IMG/VR virus record: IMGVR_UViG_3300044699_000006
Coordinates: 1 to 49,418 of that record
Direction: 5' to 3' (one strand)
DNA: 49,418 nt
From: a virus
In this document: positions 32,553 through 42,601 of the stretch, one piece after another
How the letters are laid out: the number at the start of each line of letters is the position of its first letter
Numbering within the stretch: position 1 is the first letter of the stretch
Translations under genes and position numbers: made by a program
The notes under the pieces: generated by a model
What the model saw: only the letters and a program-made list of their open reading frames with translations
What the model was told of the DNA's origin: nothing
Database searches by the model: none

Positions 32553-34460
32553 CTAACCTAAGCGCGGAGTTTCTGCCCAGAGAGGTTTAACATCTACAGA
32601 GAGGTCAAAAATCTTGAACCAATCTCCAGCATTCAGATTAGACATTAACTTGATAGACATCTTAGGGTCAGTGAAGTTAATGGGCTTCTGGTAATATAAG
32701 TTTGGTAATGGACTTAATGTCCACTTAGGCGGAATAGAACTCTTCTTCTTATTGATACTATAGAGATAGATGTTTAAGAAACCTTCCCCTTCCATTCTTC
32801 CTTCAATGAAAGAGAAATGATTAACCTGGTGTCCTTTAGTGGACATTAAGAAACTTTCAATATAGGAAGTAATCCTAGTATTGTCGTCTAATACAGTAGT
32901 CGGGTCAGCTTGATAGATATGTCCTTCAAAACCAGCCTGCTTCAACACAGTTTCTACATTACTGTTAGTATCAATAACAATAGTAGAAACCTGCCAAGGA
33001 AATGCCCACAGACTCCAACGAACTAATCCACCTACTAATTGCCCGTATCTGTTAAACGCATTATTGTAGTCGCCAGATAATATATGACTGCACTCAACAG
33101 AGTTATCCAAAGGAACCGCAGCATAAATGATTTTATTTTCTGGATCATCTACTAATTGAACCTTATTGAATTGCTTCTTGTTAATCCTATCCCACAAATC
33201 TACAATGTTAGAAGTAAAAGGTGGGTCTTGGAATCCGCCTCCTTCATACACATAGATTCCAGATTTGTCACCTTGAAAGAATCTCTTAACTGATGTTCCT
33301 CTAGAGTCAAGAATCTTGGAAACAGAAAAAACTTCTGCTCCTACTGCTTTATCTAAAGGATCACAACGCCAGGTATCAGGATCGTTACCATTATCTACAG
33401 TAACATAGGTTCTGTCTTGAGTCTGAATAAATAGAGAGGTTTCATGGTCAACTACGTTTTTAATTGAACTGATTGCGTCAGATGGGTCAAGATAGAGTTG
33501 ACCACCAGTCTGATCAAAAATCTCCACAAAGATTGGCTTAGAGAAGAACACATAATGTTCAAACTCTGGAACTCCCCACAGACACATACGATTGTTATAT
33601 ACAGTTAATCCTAATCCGCAAGGAAGTACGTTTCTAGAATCGAATAGATAATCAGCACTATCAACAAGATCGTCATCAAAGAAATTAATATCATGAAGGA
33701 AGGTAGTAGTATTATCACCAAGCCTACCTCCCGGACAAAAGAAGAATTCGTAGCCAAATTGGTTTCCTGTGTATAAACCTGGAGGAATAGATTTAGTAAT
33801 GATTATCCGCCTAGCGATAGTTCCTACTGGACCAACAGGAATAGCATCTACATTAAGTTTAAATCCACCAGGACTATCAATAGTAGAAAAGATTTCCGGA
33901 CCAGGTGCAGTAATAAATCCTGATGAGGTTTCAAAACAGACTGCAACAATATATGTCCCTAATCCTAAATCACCAGAATTAGTAGACATAGATAGTGCAA
34001 GAGTAAATCCAGAAGGTGGTGCTCCTCCTGCTGGTCTTAAGGTTCCCGGTCCCGCTCCTTCATATACCTGTATATTATACCCAGGGATACCGCTAACACG
34101 ATCATGAAAAGTAATGTAAGCGCGATTAAGATAGTTAAGAGCACTGAAGTCCTTAAACGCTACATTGGTAATAAGCGGGACATCGTAAAGAGAGTCCCAC
34201 AAATTACCATCAAGGTCTAGAATTAAGTAGCGAGAAGTTTCGTTTAATCGCTTATAGACAAAGAACCTTCTAATATTATCCTTAGTGAAAACTTTAGTAA
34301 AGCCATCTCTAGTCCTAACCTCAACTTGTTCAAATTGAGTATTAAGACTATCAATGAAGAATCCCGGAGGGCAGGCGTCATCAATGCCATTAGCATATAA
34401 TCCTTTAAACGGATTTACAGCTAATTGAGCATGATCTCTAAGAGAGCTGGTCTTAGCCAT
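32553..34460 (-). CDS. Tail nozzle-like beta-propeller protein, 635 residues
   Basis: Repeated strands with the patterns NNRMCLWGVPEFEHYVFFS, SLFIQTQDRTYVT and IYAAVPLDN recall the propeller-forming tail nozzle (T7 gp12-type) proteins. N-terminal NPFKGLYANGIDDACPPGFF is a typical start for this kind. It follows the connector genes and precedes fibres, a podovirus tail position. Its start overlaps the homing endonuclease stop by eight bases. Confidence 0.55.
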   Translation of the reverse strand: MAKTSSLRDHAQLAVNPFKGLYANGIDDACPPGFFIDSLNTQFEQVEVRTRDGFTKVFTKDNIRRFFVYKRLNETSRYLILDLDGNLWDSLYDVPLITNVAFKDFSALNYLNRAYITFHDRVSGIPGYNIQVYEGAGPGTLRPAGGAPPSGFTLALSMSTNSGDLGLGTYIVAVCFETSSGFITAPGPEIFSTIDSPGGFKLNVDAIPVGPVGTIARRIIITKSIPPGLYTGNQFGYEFFFCPGGRLGDNTTTFLHDINFFDDDLVDSADYLFDSRNVLPCGLGLTVYNNRMCLWGVPEFEHYVFFSKPIFVEIFDQTGGQLYLDPSDAISSIKNVVDHETSLFIQTQDRTYVTVDNGNDPDTWRCDPLDKAVGAEVFSVSKILDSRGTSVKRFFQGDKSGIYVYEGGGFQDPPFTSNIVDLWDRINKKQFNKVQLVDDPENKIIYAAVPLDNSVECSHILSGDYNNAFNRYGQLVGGLVRWSLWAFPWQVSTIVIDTNSNVETVLKQAGFEGHIYQADPTTVLDDNTRITSYIESFLMSTKGHQVNHFSFIEGRMEGEGFLNIYLYSINKKKSSIPPKWTLSPLPNLYYQKPINFTDPKMSIKLMSNLNAGDWFKIFDLSVDVKPLWAETPRLG

Positions 34461-34911
34461 TTAGCCTTTGCCTTCTTTTGTAGTCAATCATCTGCAATTT
34501 ACTACAAGTTCGACATTTAGTATATCTACCATATTTATATGTATTCTCTTTAGATTTCTCATGACCACAAAAAAACTTAAATCTACTTCTTACTGTATCA
34601 GTCACTTTCCATTTATTAATTATTTCTAAAATTTTAGCTTTGCGCCTACTCTTCATTAATGTATATATTGTAAACATCCACTCTATTGCTGCCTGTCCAA
34701 GAATACTTACATGATAGCCATCCTTATGATTTATAAGATGACTATTATCTTCTTTATAATAAGGTCTTTTCCATATAGATGAAATATGTTTGATAACATC
34801 TTCATCTGTCATCTTTACTTTAATTTTTGGACTTCCACCTTCTTGAAAATCAAAAGACCCTTCACCCTCAATAATACCAGCAAGCCACGCAATCTCCACA
34901 GACTTTATCAC
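34453..34911 (-). CDS. LAGLIDADG homing endonuclease A
   Basis: 152 residues. The single LAGLIDADG motif is WLAGIIEGEGSF (residues 9-20), so it should act as a dimer. A C-terminal zinc ribbon follows (FFCGHE...KCRTCSK). GTG start with GTAGGAGG upstream. It is paralogous to the 44111 product. Being free-standing between the connector and nozzle genes, it may cut related phages lacking it. Confidence 0.85.
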   Translation of the reverse strand: MIKSVEIAWLAGIIEGEGSFDFQEGGSPKIKVKMTDEDVIKHISSIWKRPYYKEDNSHLINHKDGYHVSILGQAAIEWMFTIYTLMKSRRKAKILEIINKWKVTDTVRSRFKFFCGHEKSKENTYKYGRYTKCRTCSKLQMIDYKRRQRLNG

Positions 34912-34970
34912 ATTTACCTCCTACACTTTGAGAGAGATGGGTGGGAATATTTCTACTCCAACCCATCCCT

Positions 34971-35348
34971 TTAGAGCCACTTTATACTAACTTGTCGAAG
35001 ATAAAGTAAGCGTTGATAGGTATCGCTACTTAATCCCGCAGGAACTGCACCTGCTGCTACTTCTGCACCGCCAACAATTACTGAAACCTTTAACTTACCA
35101 GTAGCAGGAAGATACTGAGCGAAGTAGGCATTACCTACAATATTAGCCCAGAATGGCTGAGAAGGAACGCCTGGAAGCGGCATACCTAAACCAGCACCAT
35201 CTACTGTATTAGCTAAAGGATTGAAAGCAATACCACCAGTAGTGTAAGTATCTGGACCAGCGGTAACTGTTAACAATCCGACGGCATGAACTTTCTTACC
35301 GTCATCCCAAACCTTCTTAGTAGTGAAAGTTCCTTTAGCTTCAGCCAT
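34971..35348 (-). CDS. Head-decoration-like protein, 125 residues
   Basis: Strand-rich with DDGKKVHAVGLLTVTAG, GIAFNPLAN and LKVSVIVGGAEVAAGAVPAG. This is the make-up of head decoration or tail beta proteins, but no family is certain. It follows the adaptor gene by two bases. Confidence 0.45.
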   Translation of the reverse strand: MAEAKGTFTTKKVWDDGKKVHAVGLLTVTAGPDTYTTGGIAFNPLANTVDGAGLGMPLPGVPSQPFWANIVGNAYFAQYLPATGKLKVSVIVGGAEVAAGAVPAGLSSDTYQRLLYLRQVSIKWL

Positions 35349-35350
35349 GA

Positions 35351-36010
35351 TTACCTCGTGTAAGTTGTGTAACGGTTTAGCTTAAACGGTCTGCGTCGGA
35401 ATACTCTAGCCTGGTTCTGTTTCACTTCCTTCTTTAGGAGCTTGGCTAATTTGATCATTGCCTGTGCTTCTAAATCAATGGCCTTAACACGGTTTTGACC
35501 AATGTGCTCGGCAGCTAAAGCGGCAGTATGGTAGGCTAGATAATTCAACGCATGAGTTAATTCTACAGGTGAGTTAGCTCCTGCAATAGAAGCAATTAAC
35601 CTGTAGTATCTAACTCTCAGTAGTTTGTTCTGTGTGGAACCTGGAGTATTAATCTGTTGCTCTCTCCAAGACCATGCACCTATTTCTCTAGCAGGAATGC
35701 CATTAGGAAGAAAATCACGTTGAGCAACAAAGCGATAATAATCATCTGTTTCGTTTGAATTCTTTTCATATACTTCAATAGGAACGATAAAATCTGCTGG
35801 TAATACTGGCGTCTTTGTTCCAACAGGAAGAACTAGGTCAACTGATACTTCCTTAGGAACAGTAGCACCATTGTCTACTAGCTCATCAGAAAGGTCATCG
35901 TTAGCAATTTTAAGATATGGTAAAAGAACCTCATCCGTATAGAGGTCTTTTGCAACATCGTTCAAAACTGCTCTAGAACGATCCATTACTTCTGTAGCTA
36001 GTACTGCCAT
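35351..36010 (-). CDS. Head-tail adaptor (connector) protein, 219 residues
   Basis: Helix-rich start with RAVLNDVAKDLYTDEVLLPY, then strands and a helical end with AAEHIGQNRVKAIDLEAQAM; this layout resembles podovirus adaptors such as P22 gp4 or the tail tubular A type. Basic C-terminal tail (RRRPFKLNRY). It would bind the portal ring. Confidence 0.55.
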   Translation of the reverse strand: MAVLATEVMDRSRAVLNDVAKDLYTDEVLLPYLKIANDDLSDELVDNGATVPKEVSVDLVLPVGTKTPVLPADFIVPIEVYEKNSNETDDYYRFVAQRDFLPNGIPAREIGAWSWREQQINTPGSTQNKLLRVRYYRLIASIAGANSPVELTHALNYLAYHTAALAAEHIGQNRVKAIDLEAQAMIKLAKLLKKEVKQNQARVFRRRPFKLNRYTTYTR

Positions 36011-36016
36011 TGTGTC

Positions 36017-36655
36017 CTACTTTGCAACAGGTAACTGTTTTACGTCAGGAGGAATTAAACCAAACTCGATAGCCTTCTGACGGTTAATGATTGCCTTGCA
36101 ATGAATACAGATAACTGCCCTAGCATCAATCTGTGAGAAGCAAGCAGGGCAATCCATCATTCCTTCGTTAGTGTTGTAGTCAGCTAACCATTCAGCCTTG
36201 TAACCCAAATAGGTAGCTGCATAACGCTGATGCTGAGAGATTAGACCTAACTTGTGGTACTGGTTCCAATCATCATCAGCCTTCTTACAAAGATTTTCAA
36301 ACCATCGTAACTGCTTTAGCTGGAGGTCTGATAGTTCCTGTTTATGGTCTTTAAGAATCTGTTCGCGGGTTAACTTACCCTCAAACCACATCATTCCCGG
36401 ACCAGCTTCTTCTGACGCTTCAATAACAGTATTAACAAAATCATCTACTAAGGACTTAGCAATGTGATGTGCAGCAACCGGAATAACAATAGAGTGCTCA
36501 GTAGCCGGCATACGCTGGATATAGGATGATTCTTCAATATACATTAAAACAAAATCATCTTTAGGAGCAGCAGGAATCCTGAAATAGCCTCTAGCAATAG
36601 GCTTAATCTCAATCGTTTCAAACGGACAGATGCTAAGAACGGTTGCTGATGGCAT
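36017..36655 (-). CDS. Zinc-ribbon structural-region protein, 212 residues
   Basis: A helical middle and a C-terminal four-Cys ribbon CPACFSQIDARAVICIHC (residues 174-191). It overlaps the gene upstream by 23 bases. Its late-cluster place suggests a virion or assembly role; not recognised. Confidence 0.55.
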   Translation of the reverse strand: MPSATVLSICPFETIEIKPIARGYFRIPAAPKDDFVLMYIEESSYIQRMPATEHSIVIPVAAHHIAKSLVDDFVNTVIEASEEAGPGMMWFEGKLTREQILKDHKQELSDLQLKQLRWFENLCKKADDDWNQYHKLGLISQHQRYAATYLGYKAEWLADYNTNEGMMDCPACFSQIDARAVICIHCKAIINRQKAIEFGLIPPDVKQLPVAK

Positions 36656-37187
36656 TGGCTTTACCTTTTGGAATTAACGTGGATACTTTAAACGTAGGCA
36701 ATTCCTTGATTGGGTCAGGTGCATCAAGAATGCCATACACTTTGTCGCTCTCTTCAGATTGCTTCTTCTCTTCTTCCTGCCTATGATCTTCTTCTGACTT
36801 AAACTTCTTCTCAGCTCTTTCTAAATGTCCTACCGCAAACTCAATTGCTTTCCAGTTTAAAGGAAGAGTATTATCATCCTTATCTAGGAAAGGAAGAATC
36901 GGCTCGTAGGTAAACTTGTCGTGCAGTAAATCCTGTCTATTAGTATTAGGCTCAACTCTTTCAAGGAGCCAACAATCTTTCATATACCAATACTTCTTAA
37001 TCTCTACTAATCCTTCTTTTCTTCCTAACCACAATCCAGTATCCTGAGTTAAGATATCGTAGGAACCATATCGTTTCTCAGTCTGGAACTCTGAACGGAC
37101 AATACGATACTTCTGTTTCCCGGTAATAGGTTCATTACCGTAGAGCCTTAATAACCTTTCGTTAATTTCTTGTTCAAGTGAGTACAT
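36633..37187 (-). CDS. Unknown 184-residue late protein
   Basis: I choose ATG 37187 (GAGGA upstream) over in-frame ATG 37286, which would run into the structured gap behind the capsid gene. Basic N-terminal half, a long Lys/Glu/Gln coil at residues 125-150, and a Pro-containing tail. The place right after the capsid gene suggests a head-completion protein. Confidence 0.5.
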   Translation of the reverse strand: MYSLEQEINERLLRLYGNEPITGKQKYRIVRSEFQTEKRYGSYDILTQDTGLWLGRKEGLVEIKKYWYMKDCWLLERVEPNTNRQDLLHDKFTYEPILPFLDKDDNTLPLNWKAIEFAVGHLERAEKKFKSEEDHRQEEEKKQSEESDKVYGILDAPDPIKELPTFKVSTLIPKGKANAISNRS

Positions 37188-37255
37188 TTTATCCTCAGTT
37201 AAGTGGAGCTGATAAAGTCCTTGGAGAGTCCCTACCAGCCCCACTCTCCCTTTTT

Positions 37256-37307
37256 CCCTCTTGTTGCTCCCCAGCTGAAGCAGCACCAGCCGCTTAAAAC
37301 AAGAGAG
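37256..37307 (-). other. Hairpin behind the capsid gene
   Basis: CTCTTGTT (37258-37265) pairs with AACAAGAG (37298-37305), extended to about 11 pairs on the leftward transcript with one G-U. No U run follows, so it is unlike a terminator; a processing site or mRNA stabiliser for the abundant capsid message is plausible. The rest of the gap 37188-37318 holds no gene. Confidence 0.4.
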
Positions 37308-37318
37308 ATACCTCTTTA

Positions 37319-38578
37319 TTAATAACCAGTTGGAACCTGGAGGTTATCAATATACGCCTGAGCAGGTGGGCAATCGCAGAAGAGATTCCACGATGCAACA
37401 ATATAGAACACCTGCGACGTTGCCACTCCACCTGAAGGACCGCGCATCTCAAAAATCTTACGGCCTTCTACAGTGTAGTAATCAATAGGAGTCAGTTCTG
37501 CACGACCCCAATGATCGTTAGTAAGGAAATCGATTCGTGTCTTATTCCACACGAAGTTAGGCTTAATAGGTGCCCCAGCTAAACGCATGTTTTCGCTGAA
37601 GAACAGATTAAGACCCTGTTCGGATGCTTCCTTATTGATAACGGAAACAAGCTGGCCTAATGCTTCATAAGCCTGCACCTGGCAAGGATGCATCCAAGCA
37701 GTAAGCGGAGTCTTGTTATCCATTCCCAAACGATCGCCAATCGCATTAATTGCACGACGAGCGAAAGCTGGAGCTAAAGCAGCAGATGCAGCATTAACAC
37801 GGTTGGCCTGAACTTCTGGCGTAGTAGCTCTCGGTAAACCTAACCAGCTACCAACAGTGCTATTCTGAACGTGGTAGGGAACACCAAAAAGTCCAACAGG
37901 ATTTGCACCTGCTAAACCTTCAGGAACAACCACATCACCAGGAGCAATAGCTGCAACGGTTGCATCGACTTGAATCTTCTTGTTGACGAGATCATACGCA
38001 ATGATCTTTACAGGAGTAGCGTTCTTAGGCGCTGCTAATGCAGAGTCATAGATGGTAATGCGCTGACCTTTCCGCATCAGCTTAACACCATAACCATCAG
38101 TCGTAAAGGTTAAGGTATCATTGGCTAACGTGGTAGTTGCTAAAGAAGTAACGGTTCCGATAACGCCAGTTCCGTTAGTCATGCACTGAGCTTCAGTCTG
38201 ACGACGGAACTCAGGCATTGCTTTAGCCATAAGCTCTTTAAAGAGGTTAACAACAGCCTTGCGGCTATCGTCAGTTCCCCACTGAGCCTTAGTATTCCAC
38301 TGGATGGCGTGCTTGAAGTTCACAGTGTTGATAACAGCCTTATCGTAAGTCTGGCCATCACCAATACCTAAATCTCCGCCATCAGGATTGTAGTAGCCGA
38401 AGTATCCACCCGGACCAATAGCTAAAGGAATACGCATATCTCGTTCAGAGATAACTTCCGTATCCTTCTTTTCTACGGTCGAGAAGAACTTCGCTGATTC
38501 CAACTCATAAAGCATGGAGAGCTTCTTACGAACCTTCTCCATTTCAACTGAGAGCAACTGGGTTCCGCCGACAGCCAT
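37319..38578 (-). CDS. Major capsid protein
   Basis: 419 residues, AAGAGGAT upstream. A helical N-arm (VRKKLSMLYELESAKFFSTV), then IGPGGYFGYYNPDGGDLG, central ANRVNAASAALAPAFARRAI and C-terminal strands. The order scaffold then capsid and the size fit an HK97-fold capsid subunit. C/G-ending codons are more frequent here than in neighbours, in line with very high expression. Motif evidence is weak; context is strong. Confidence 0.8.
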   Translation of the reverse strand: MAVGGTQLLSVEMEKVRKKLSMLYELESAKFFSTVEKKDTEVISERDMRIPLAIGPGGYFGYYNPDGGDLGIGDGQTYDKAVINTVNFKHAIQWNTKAQWGTDDSRKAVVNLFKELMAKAMPEFRRQTEAQCMTNGTGVIGTVTSLATTTLANDTLTFTTDGYGVKLMRKGQRITIYDSALAAPKNATPVKIIAYDLVNKKIQVDATVAAIAPGDVVVPEGLAGANPVGLFGVPYHVQNSTVGSWLGLPRATTPEVQANRVNAASAALAPAFARRAINAIGDRLGMDNKTPLTAWMHPCQVQAYEALGQLVSVINKEASEQGLNLFFSENMRLAGAPIKPNFVWNKTRIDFLTNDHWGRAELTPIDYYTVEGRKIFEMRGPSGGVATSQVFYIVASWNLFCDCPPAQAYIDNLQVPTGY

Positions 38579-38590
38579 GTTAGTATCCTC

Positions 38591-39910
38591 TTAAGACTTG
38601 AGGTATTTCGGTTTACCGTTCAAGATATCCATATCGGTTGTCTTTGAACGATCCACCCTGCTAAAATCAATCTTATCTTCACTTTTGTTGCCACCCAACC
38701 CAGCAGGTACAAGTCGGCGTGACTCAGACTTTGGTTGCTCTTTGAACTTGATTCCTGCTTCTCGCAAGACTCTATTTCTAATAGCCGGTAGAGCTTGTCT
38801 TGCTCGTTGCAGGTAAGCCTTAACAATACGTGATTTCCAATCTGGGGAGTATTTAGAAGATTTGGCCTGATCGAACAAGGAGTTAATACCTCCTAAGTAT
38901 CGTTTGTCAGAGCCTAATACCTCATCAACTCCTAAAAAGATATCTCGAATGATGTTCCGCTTCTGGTAATCATCGAGCTTAATGCCATCGAGTTCTTTAG
39001 TAATAGACAGTTTCATTGAGTGGTTGACTACCTCAGTGATTCCGCCTTTGAACTCTTGAGCTTTAGTTCCTTCGTACTCTTGCTTCTCCTTTTCCCAAGC
39101 TTCCTGCTCCTTAGTCTTAGTAGCTTTCTTTCTATCTTCTAAAGGAGCCTTAATATCCTGGGTTTCAAACCAATACTGATGAGCATGAATAGCTACTGCT
39201 GCAAGATTCTTATTGTTCGTTTTCAGAGCATCATGATACATTGCCATTAACGCTCGCTTCATTGGCTTGAGCATTACTTCGCCATAAAGCTGAGGGTTAA
39301 TCTTGCCAATAGAATCTAGAATAGTATGTGAGAAATCTTCAAAGGATTCCTCATTGGTATTCTTAAGAGCTTTAAGGAAATTTCCAGTCTTTTCTACGTC
39401 TCCTGAGGAAATGTCCTTATACATTGCTGCGAGGTAGTAAGAGTTCTGAGCAGCTTGTTTGGCTTCTTCAGGAGTATTAAAGACTTCGCCAAACTGCTTA
39501 TCGCGCTCTAAAGCTTCTCTTAATCCAGGAATCTTTTTGAATAAATCTGGAGCAGCCTTCTTAACAGCCTTAGTTAAATCGGACTGTGTTAAGGCTCCTT
39601 CATCTTCATCTAGTCCGTCATCCCCAGACCCATCAGATCCTTCATCATCGGCATCGCCTTCTTCTTCATCTTCATCTTCTTCATCTGTTTCTTCGGTTTC
39701 TTCTCCTCCTTCTTCTTCATCTTCATCTTCTGAAACGGATTCATCTTCTTCTCCGTCTCCATCGGAAACTTCTTCATCTTCGGGAATGGCATCGTCGTCT
39801 CCGTTTAAGATATCACGGTCTGAGGGATCATTAGCTGATGTATCTCCAGTAATAGGAGCAGTAGGAGTTACACCGTCTGGAGAATAGAGAACTTTGGGAA
39901 GCTTAAACAT
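38591..39910 (-). CDS. Capsid scaffold protein
   Basis: 439 residues from ATG 39910, which begins two bases after the portal stop with GGTGG just upstream. Residues about 25-110 are almost all Asp, Glu, Ser and Gly; then helical and coiled segments and a basic tail. This is the typical make-up of a phage scaffold placed before the capsid gene. No protease motif is seen. Confidence 0.7.
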   Translation of the reverse strand: MFKLPKVLYSPDGVTPTAPITGDTSANDPSDRDILNGDDDAIPEDEEVSDGDGEEDESVSEDEDEEEGGEETEETDEEDEDEEEGDADDEGSDGSGDDGLDEDEGALTQSDLTKAVKKAAPDLFKKIPGLREALERDKQFGEVFNTPEEAKQAAQNSYYLAAMYKDISSGDVEKTGNFLKALKNTNEESFEDFSHTILDSIGKINPQLYGEVMLKPMKRALMAMYHDALKTNNKNLAAVAIHAHQYWFETQDIKAPLEDRKKATKTKEQEAWEKEKQEYEGTKAQEFKGGITEVVNHSMKLSITKELDGIKLDDYQKRNIIRDIFLGVDEVLGSDKRYLGGINSLFDQAKSSKYSPDWKSRIVKAYLQRARQALPAIRNRVLREAGIKFKEQPKSESRRLVPAGLGGNKSEDKIDFSRVDRSKTTDMDILNGKPKYLKS

Positions 39911-39911
39911 T

Positions 39912-42218
39912 TTAACCACCTAATCCTGTTGAAATTGTATCCGGTGGCATACCTGCCGGTGTTTCATTGGGAGTATCAGTTCGCATTTGCTGCATCATCT
40001 GATGAGCTTTCCAATGTAACACAACATTCTGGTAGCCGGACGGATTATCTGACTTAGCTTTCTGACCCTTGGAACTGTTTAACCAAACCTTACAAACTTC
40101 TTGCTCGACCTGATGGTCATCGAACTCTTCTGGTGCAATAGAAGATTCAAATCCTAGTGGAGAATTAGGACTTGGGGTAGGCTGTTGCTGTAACAGTAAA
40201 GAAATCTCTCGATACTGTTTAGTTCTATCATTAATGCCAGGGATGTAAAGTTCAGGGATTGCTAATGCTCTCTTAACCAACTCGTTATTCTGAGGATGGG
40301 CAAGAACAGCCATTAACATATCATCCTTAGACTGAACAAGCTGCATTAATGTATCTTTAATCTGACCACTGGAAATTGGTAAGAGCTCAGAGAACTCAGG
40401 TTCACAATTACCAACCTCACCACGCTTAAGAGCCATGTGGTCTACAGTAGTAGATTCAAATCCGGCTGAGTTCTTCTCAGTAATCTTCTCGTCGTAGTCC
40501 AGTAAGTCAGCATACTCTTTAACTGCCTTACCAATTACATCTGCCCATAGATAAGAGGCAATAGTAGATACAGTTCCTAATCGCTGAAGTGCTTGGTTCT
40601 GAGATTTAGTATACTCCGTGGCTGTAGACGATCCTGGTACCGAACCTCCATATACAGTTGGAAAATCGCCAGTGACAAACTCAGCAAGATTCTTGTACTT
40701 TTGAGTAAGTCCCATAACTTCAGGCGAGAGTTGTGCAGTTCTTGTCTCGAAGAAGTTATCTCCAATATTCTTGCCGGGTTCCTTGAAAGCCTGAGTGACA
40801 TTACCTGGCTTCGCTTGGTTATTTGCATACTTATTGAAGTCAATAGCATCTGAAGCAATAAACAGCTCAGAGATACCATGCTCCATTGTCTGCAATTCAA
40901 GTTCGTCAATCTCCGCGTTAATGTCTTGAATCATTGCTAGGTTAGTTCCTAAAGGTTCAGCATGAACTGATGAAGCTCTAGGATCGAGTCCCATTGTCCA
41001 ATGGTCATCCATATCTTCACCATTGATTTCAACAGGATCGTTACCAATATAGATTACGTAAATACCTTCTGGGTACTTTTTCTTGATTTCGTCTACTTCA
41101 TCCCTGTTAGAGCTATCCTTAGAACCACAAAGAAGCTCTAATTGCCAAGGACGATACCAGACACACTTAACTACAGCGGTATTTTGCGGCTGGTTATTGA
41201 GATAGATGGAAGGATAACGGATGGAGTTGTCAACAGAGGTATCAGAAGTTGAAGCTTGGATACCTTCGATTAACGGTTCTTCTCCATTAGGACCCGGAAC
41301 ACAAAAAATAGAACGTAAACTTGCAACAGACTGGTCGAACTTGAGTATAAGATATCCGCAATGTTCTGGAGTGCGGGCAGAATAAGGAACTTTGACGTTA
41401 AGTACGCCAAAAGGATCAATAATAACACGGGATTTTTCCTTATTAACTTGGATAGGAACAGAAACCTGGATAGTTCGTGGTTCTACTTCTGTATTAACCT
41501 GCTGCTGACAGGAAACACACTGAATATTAACAGGTTCTTCTCCACCTTCACCAAAATCATAACCACAAACAGGACAAGAATGGTTGTAAGAAGTCTGATC
41601 TTCTAAGGAAGTTTCTTCTACCTGGTAAAATCCAAACTTTCTGTCTTTTTTACTATAAGAGTAAACGAAAGGAGTGCCCTGATTAAACAAAATAGAAAGA
41701 ATCTTAATATATAATAACTTAGCTTTGTTATGTTTCTGAACAATCTTAGCTAAGGAACTAAAAGCCTCAGCTTTATCAATATCATCTGCATTATCAGCAT
41801 CAGAAGGAAAGAATAAAACGGAAGGAACACCAACAGTAAGAGCAGCGATGATTGACTCACCGTGAGGTCTATAGATATTAATGATACGAGGAGGGATTCC
41901 CTCAGCTTCTTTATCATCCCAATCAGGAATTGCCCAATCATTGGTTAAGTTATCCCAAAATAGAGTTACAATATTATTGAAGTAGAGTTCTAGTCTCTTA
42001 GCTTTTCTAACCCAAGCATAGTGAACAGCTTCATCTTCTCTTTCACATAGAGAAAGAAGAGTAGAAAGAGGAGCTTTCCAATTATCTGGAATAGCAGTAG
42101 CCTGTTTAGGCTTCTCCTGTGTATCATCTAACACTTGCATATCAGTTTGCTCTGGCATAGGAGTATTAACTAGACCAGGAGCGGAAGGTTTGTTAATAGT
42201 TCCAACAGGAGGAATCAT
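39912..42218 (-). CDS. Portal protein with an embedded zinc ribbon
   Basis: 768 residues. Position between terminase and scaffold, long size, and helices such as YIKILSILFNQGTPFVYSY indicate a podovirus-type portal. A four-Cys ribbon CPVCGYDFGEGGEEPVNIQC (residues 215-234) with C237 is inserted in the wing region. The C-terminal part has Gln-rich helices (LLLQQQPTP). It forms the DNA passage and docks the terminase. Confidence 0.8.
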   Translation of the reverse strand: MIPPVGTINKPSAPGLVNTPMPEQTDMQVLDDTQEKPKQATAIPDNWKAPLSTLLSLCEREDEAVHYAWVRKAKRLELYFNNIVTLFWDNLTNDWAIPDWDDKEAEGIPPRIINIYRPHGESIIAALTVGVPSVLFFPSDADNADDIDKAEAFSSLAKIVQKHNKAKLLYIKILSILFNQGTPFVYSYSKKDRKFGFYQVEETSLEDQTSYNHSCPVCGYDFGEGGEEPVNIQCVSCQQQVNTEVEPRTIQVSVPIQVNKEKSRVIIDPFGVLNVKVPYSARTPEHCGYLILKFDQSVASLRSIFCVPGPNGEEPLIEGIQASTSDTSVDNSIRYPSIYLNNQPQNTAVVKCVWYRPWQLELLCGSKDSSNRDEVDEIKKKYPEGIYVIYIGNDPVEINGEDMDDHWTMGLDPRASSVHAEPLGTNLAMIQDINAEIDELELQTMEHGISELFIASDAIDFNKYANNQAKPGNVTQAFKEPGKNIGDNFFETRTAQLSPEVMGLTQKYKNLAEFVTGDFPTVYGGSVPGSSTATEYTKSQNQALQRLGTVSTIASYLWADVIGKAVKEYADLLDYDEKITEKNSAGFESTTVDHMALKRGEVGNCEPEFSELLPISSGQIKDTLMQLVQSKDDMLMAVLAHPQNNELVKRALAIPELYIPGINDRTKQYREISLLLQQQPTPSPNSPLGFESSIAPEEFDDHQVEQEVCKVWLNSSKGQKAKSDNPSGYQNVVLHWKAHQMMQQMRTDTPNETPAGMPPDTISTGLGG

Positions 42219-42223
42219 TTTGG

Positions 42224-42601
42224 TTACTCAACTTCCACTTGCTCGTAGTTTTCTTCTTCCTTAGTAATAGGAACTGCTCTATGCCTAGATTGATTAGCTA
42301 ATACTTGTTCTCTAACACGAGTATGGATTGACTTATATCCTCTGGAGGATTTGAAGTCTACTTCTTTCCTAATCCGCTCAGGAGCATCAGCTTTCATTTC
42401 AGCTCTTAACTGGGCAAGTTCATCTTGTAAATAAACAATGAACTCGTCTTTAGCTCTAATGGTACCTTCTAAAGCCTCTACGACGGAAAGTGGTGAGGTT
42501 TTGTTCTTTCCCTCGTTTTGCTTCAAGGTATTCCATCTTCCTGTAAAAAGAAGTTTGATCCCCATTAACCAATCCATTAATAGCTTCTTGAGACTTTTCA
42601 T
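42224..42601 (-). CDS. Unknown protein overlapping the terminase end
   Basis: 125 residues from ATG 42601 with AAGGAA upstream; 146 bases overlap the terminase 3' end in another frame, so a later start is possible. Helical and charged, with KDEFIVYLQDELAQLRAEMK likely coiled coil and an acidic end. The part after the terminase stop looks coding. Function unknown. Confidence 0.5.
   Translation of the reverse strand: MKSLKKLLMDWLMGIKLLFTGRWNTLKQNEGKNKTSPLSVVEALEGTIRAKDEFIVYLQDELAQLRAEMKADAPERIRKEVDFKSSRGYKSIHTRVREQVLANQSRHRAVPITKEEENYEQVEVE

Noticed and set aside
39586-39834. Leu/His-rich and Ser-rich frames opposite the scaffold gene
   Set aside because: Their composition is the complement of the scaffold's Asp/Glu/Ser tract, a codon artefact.
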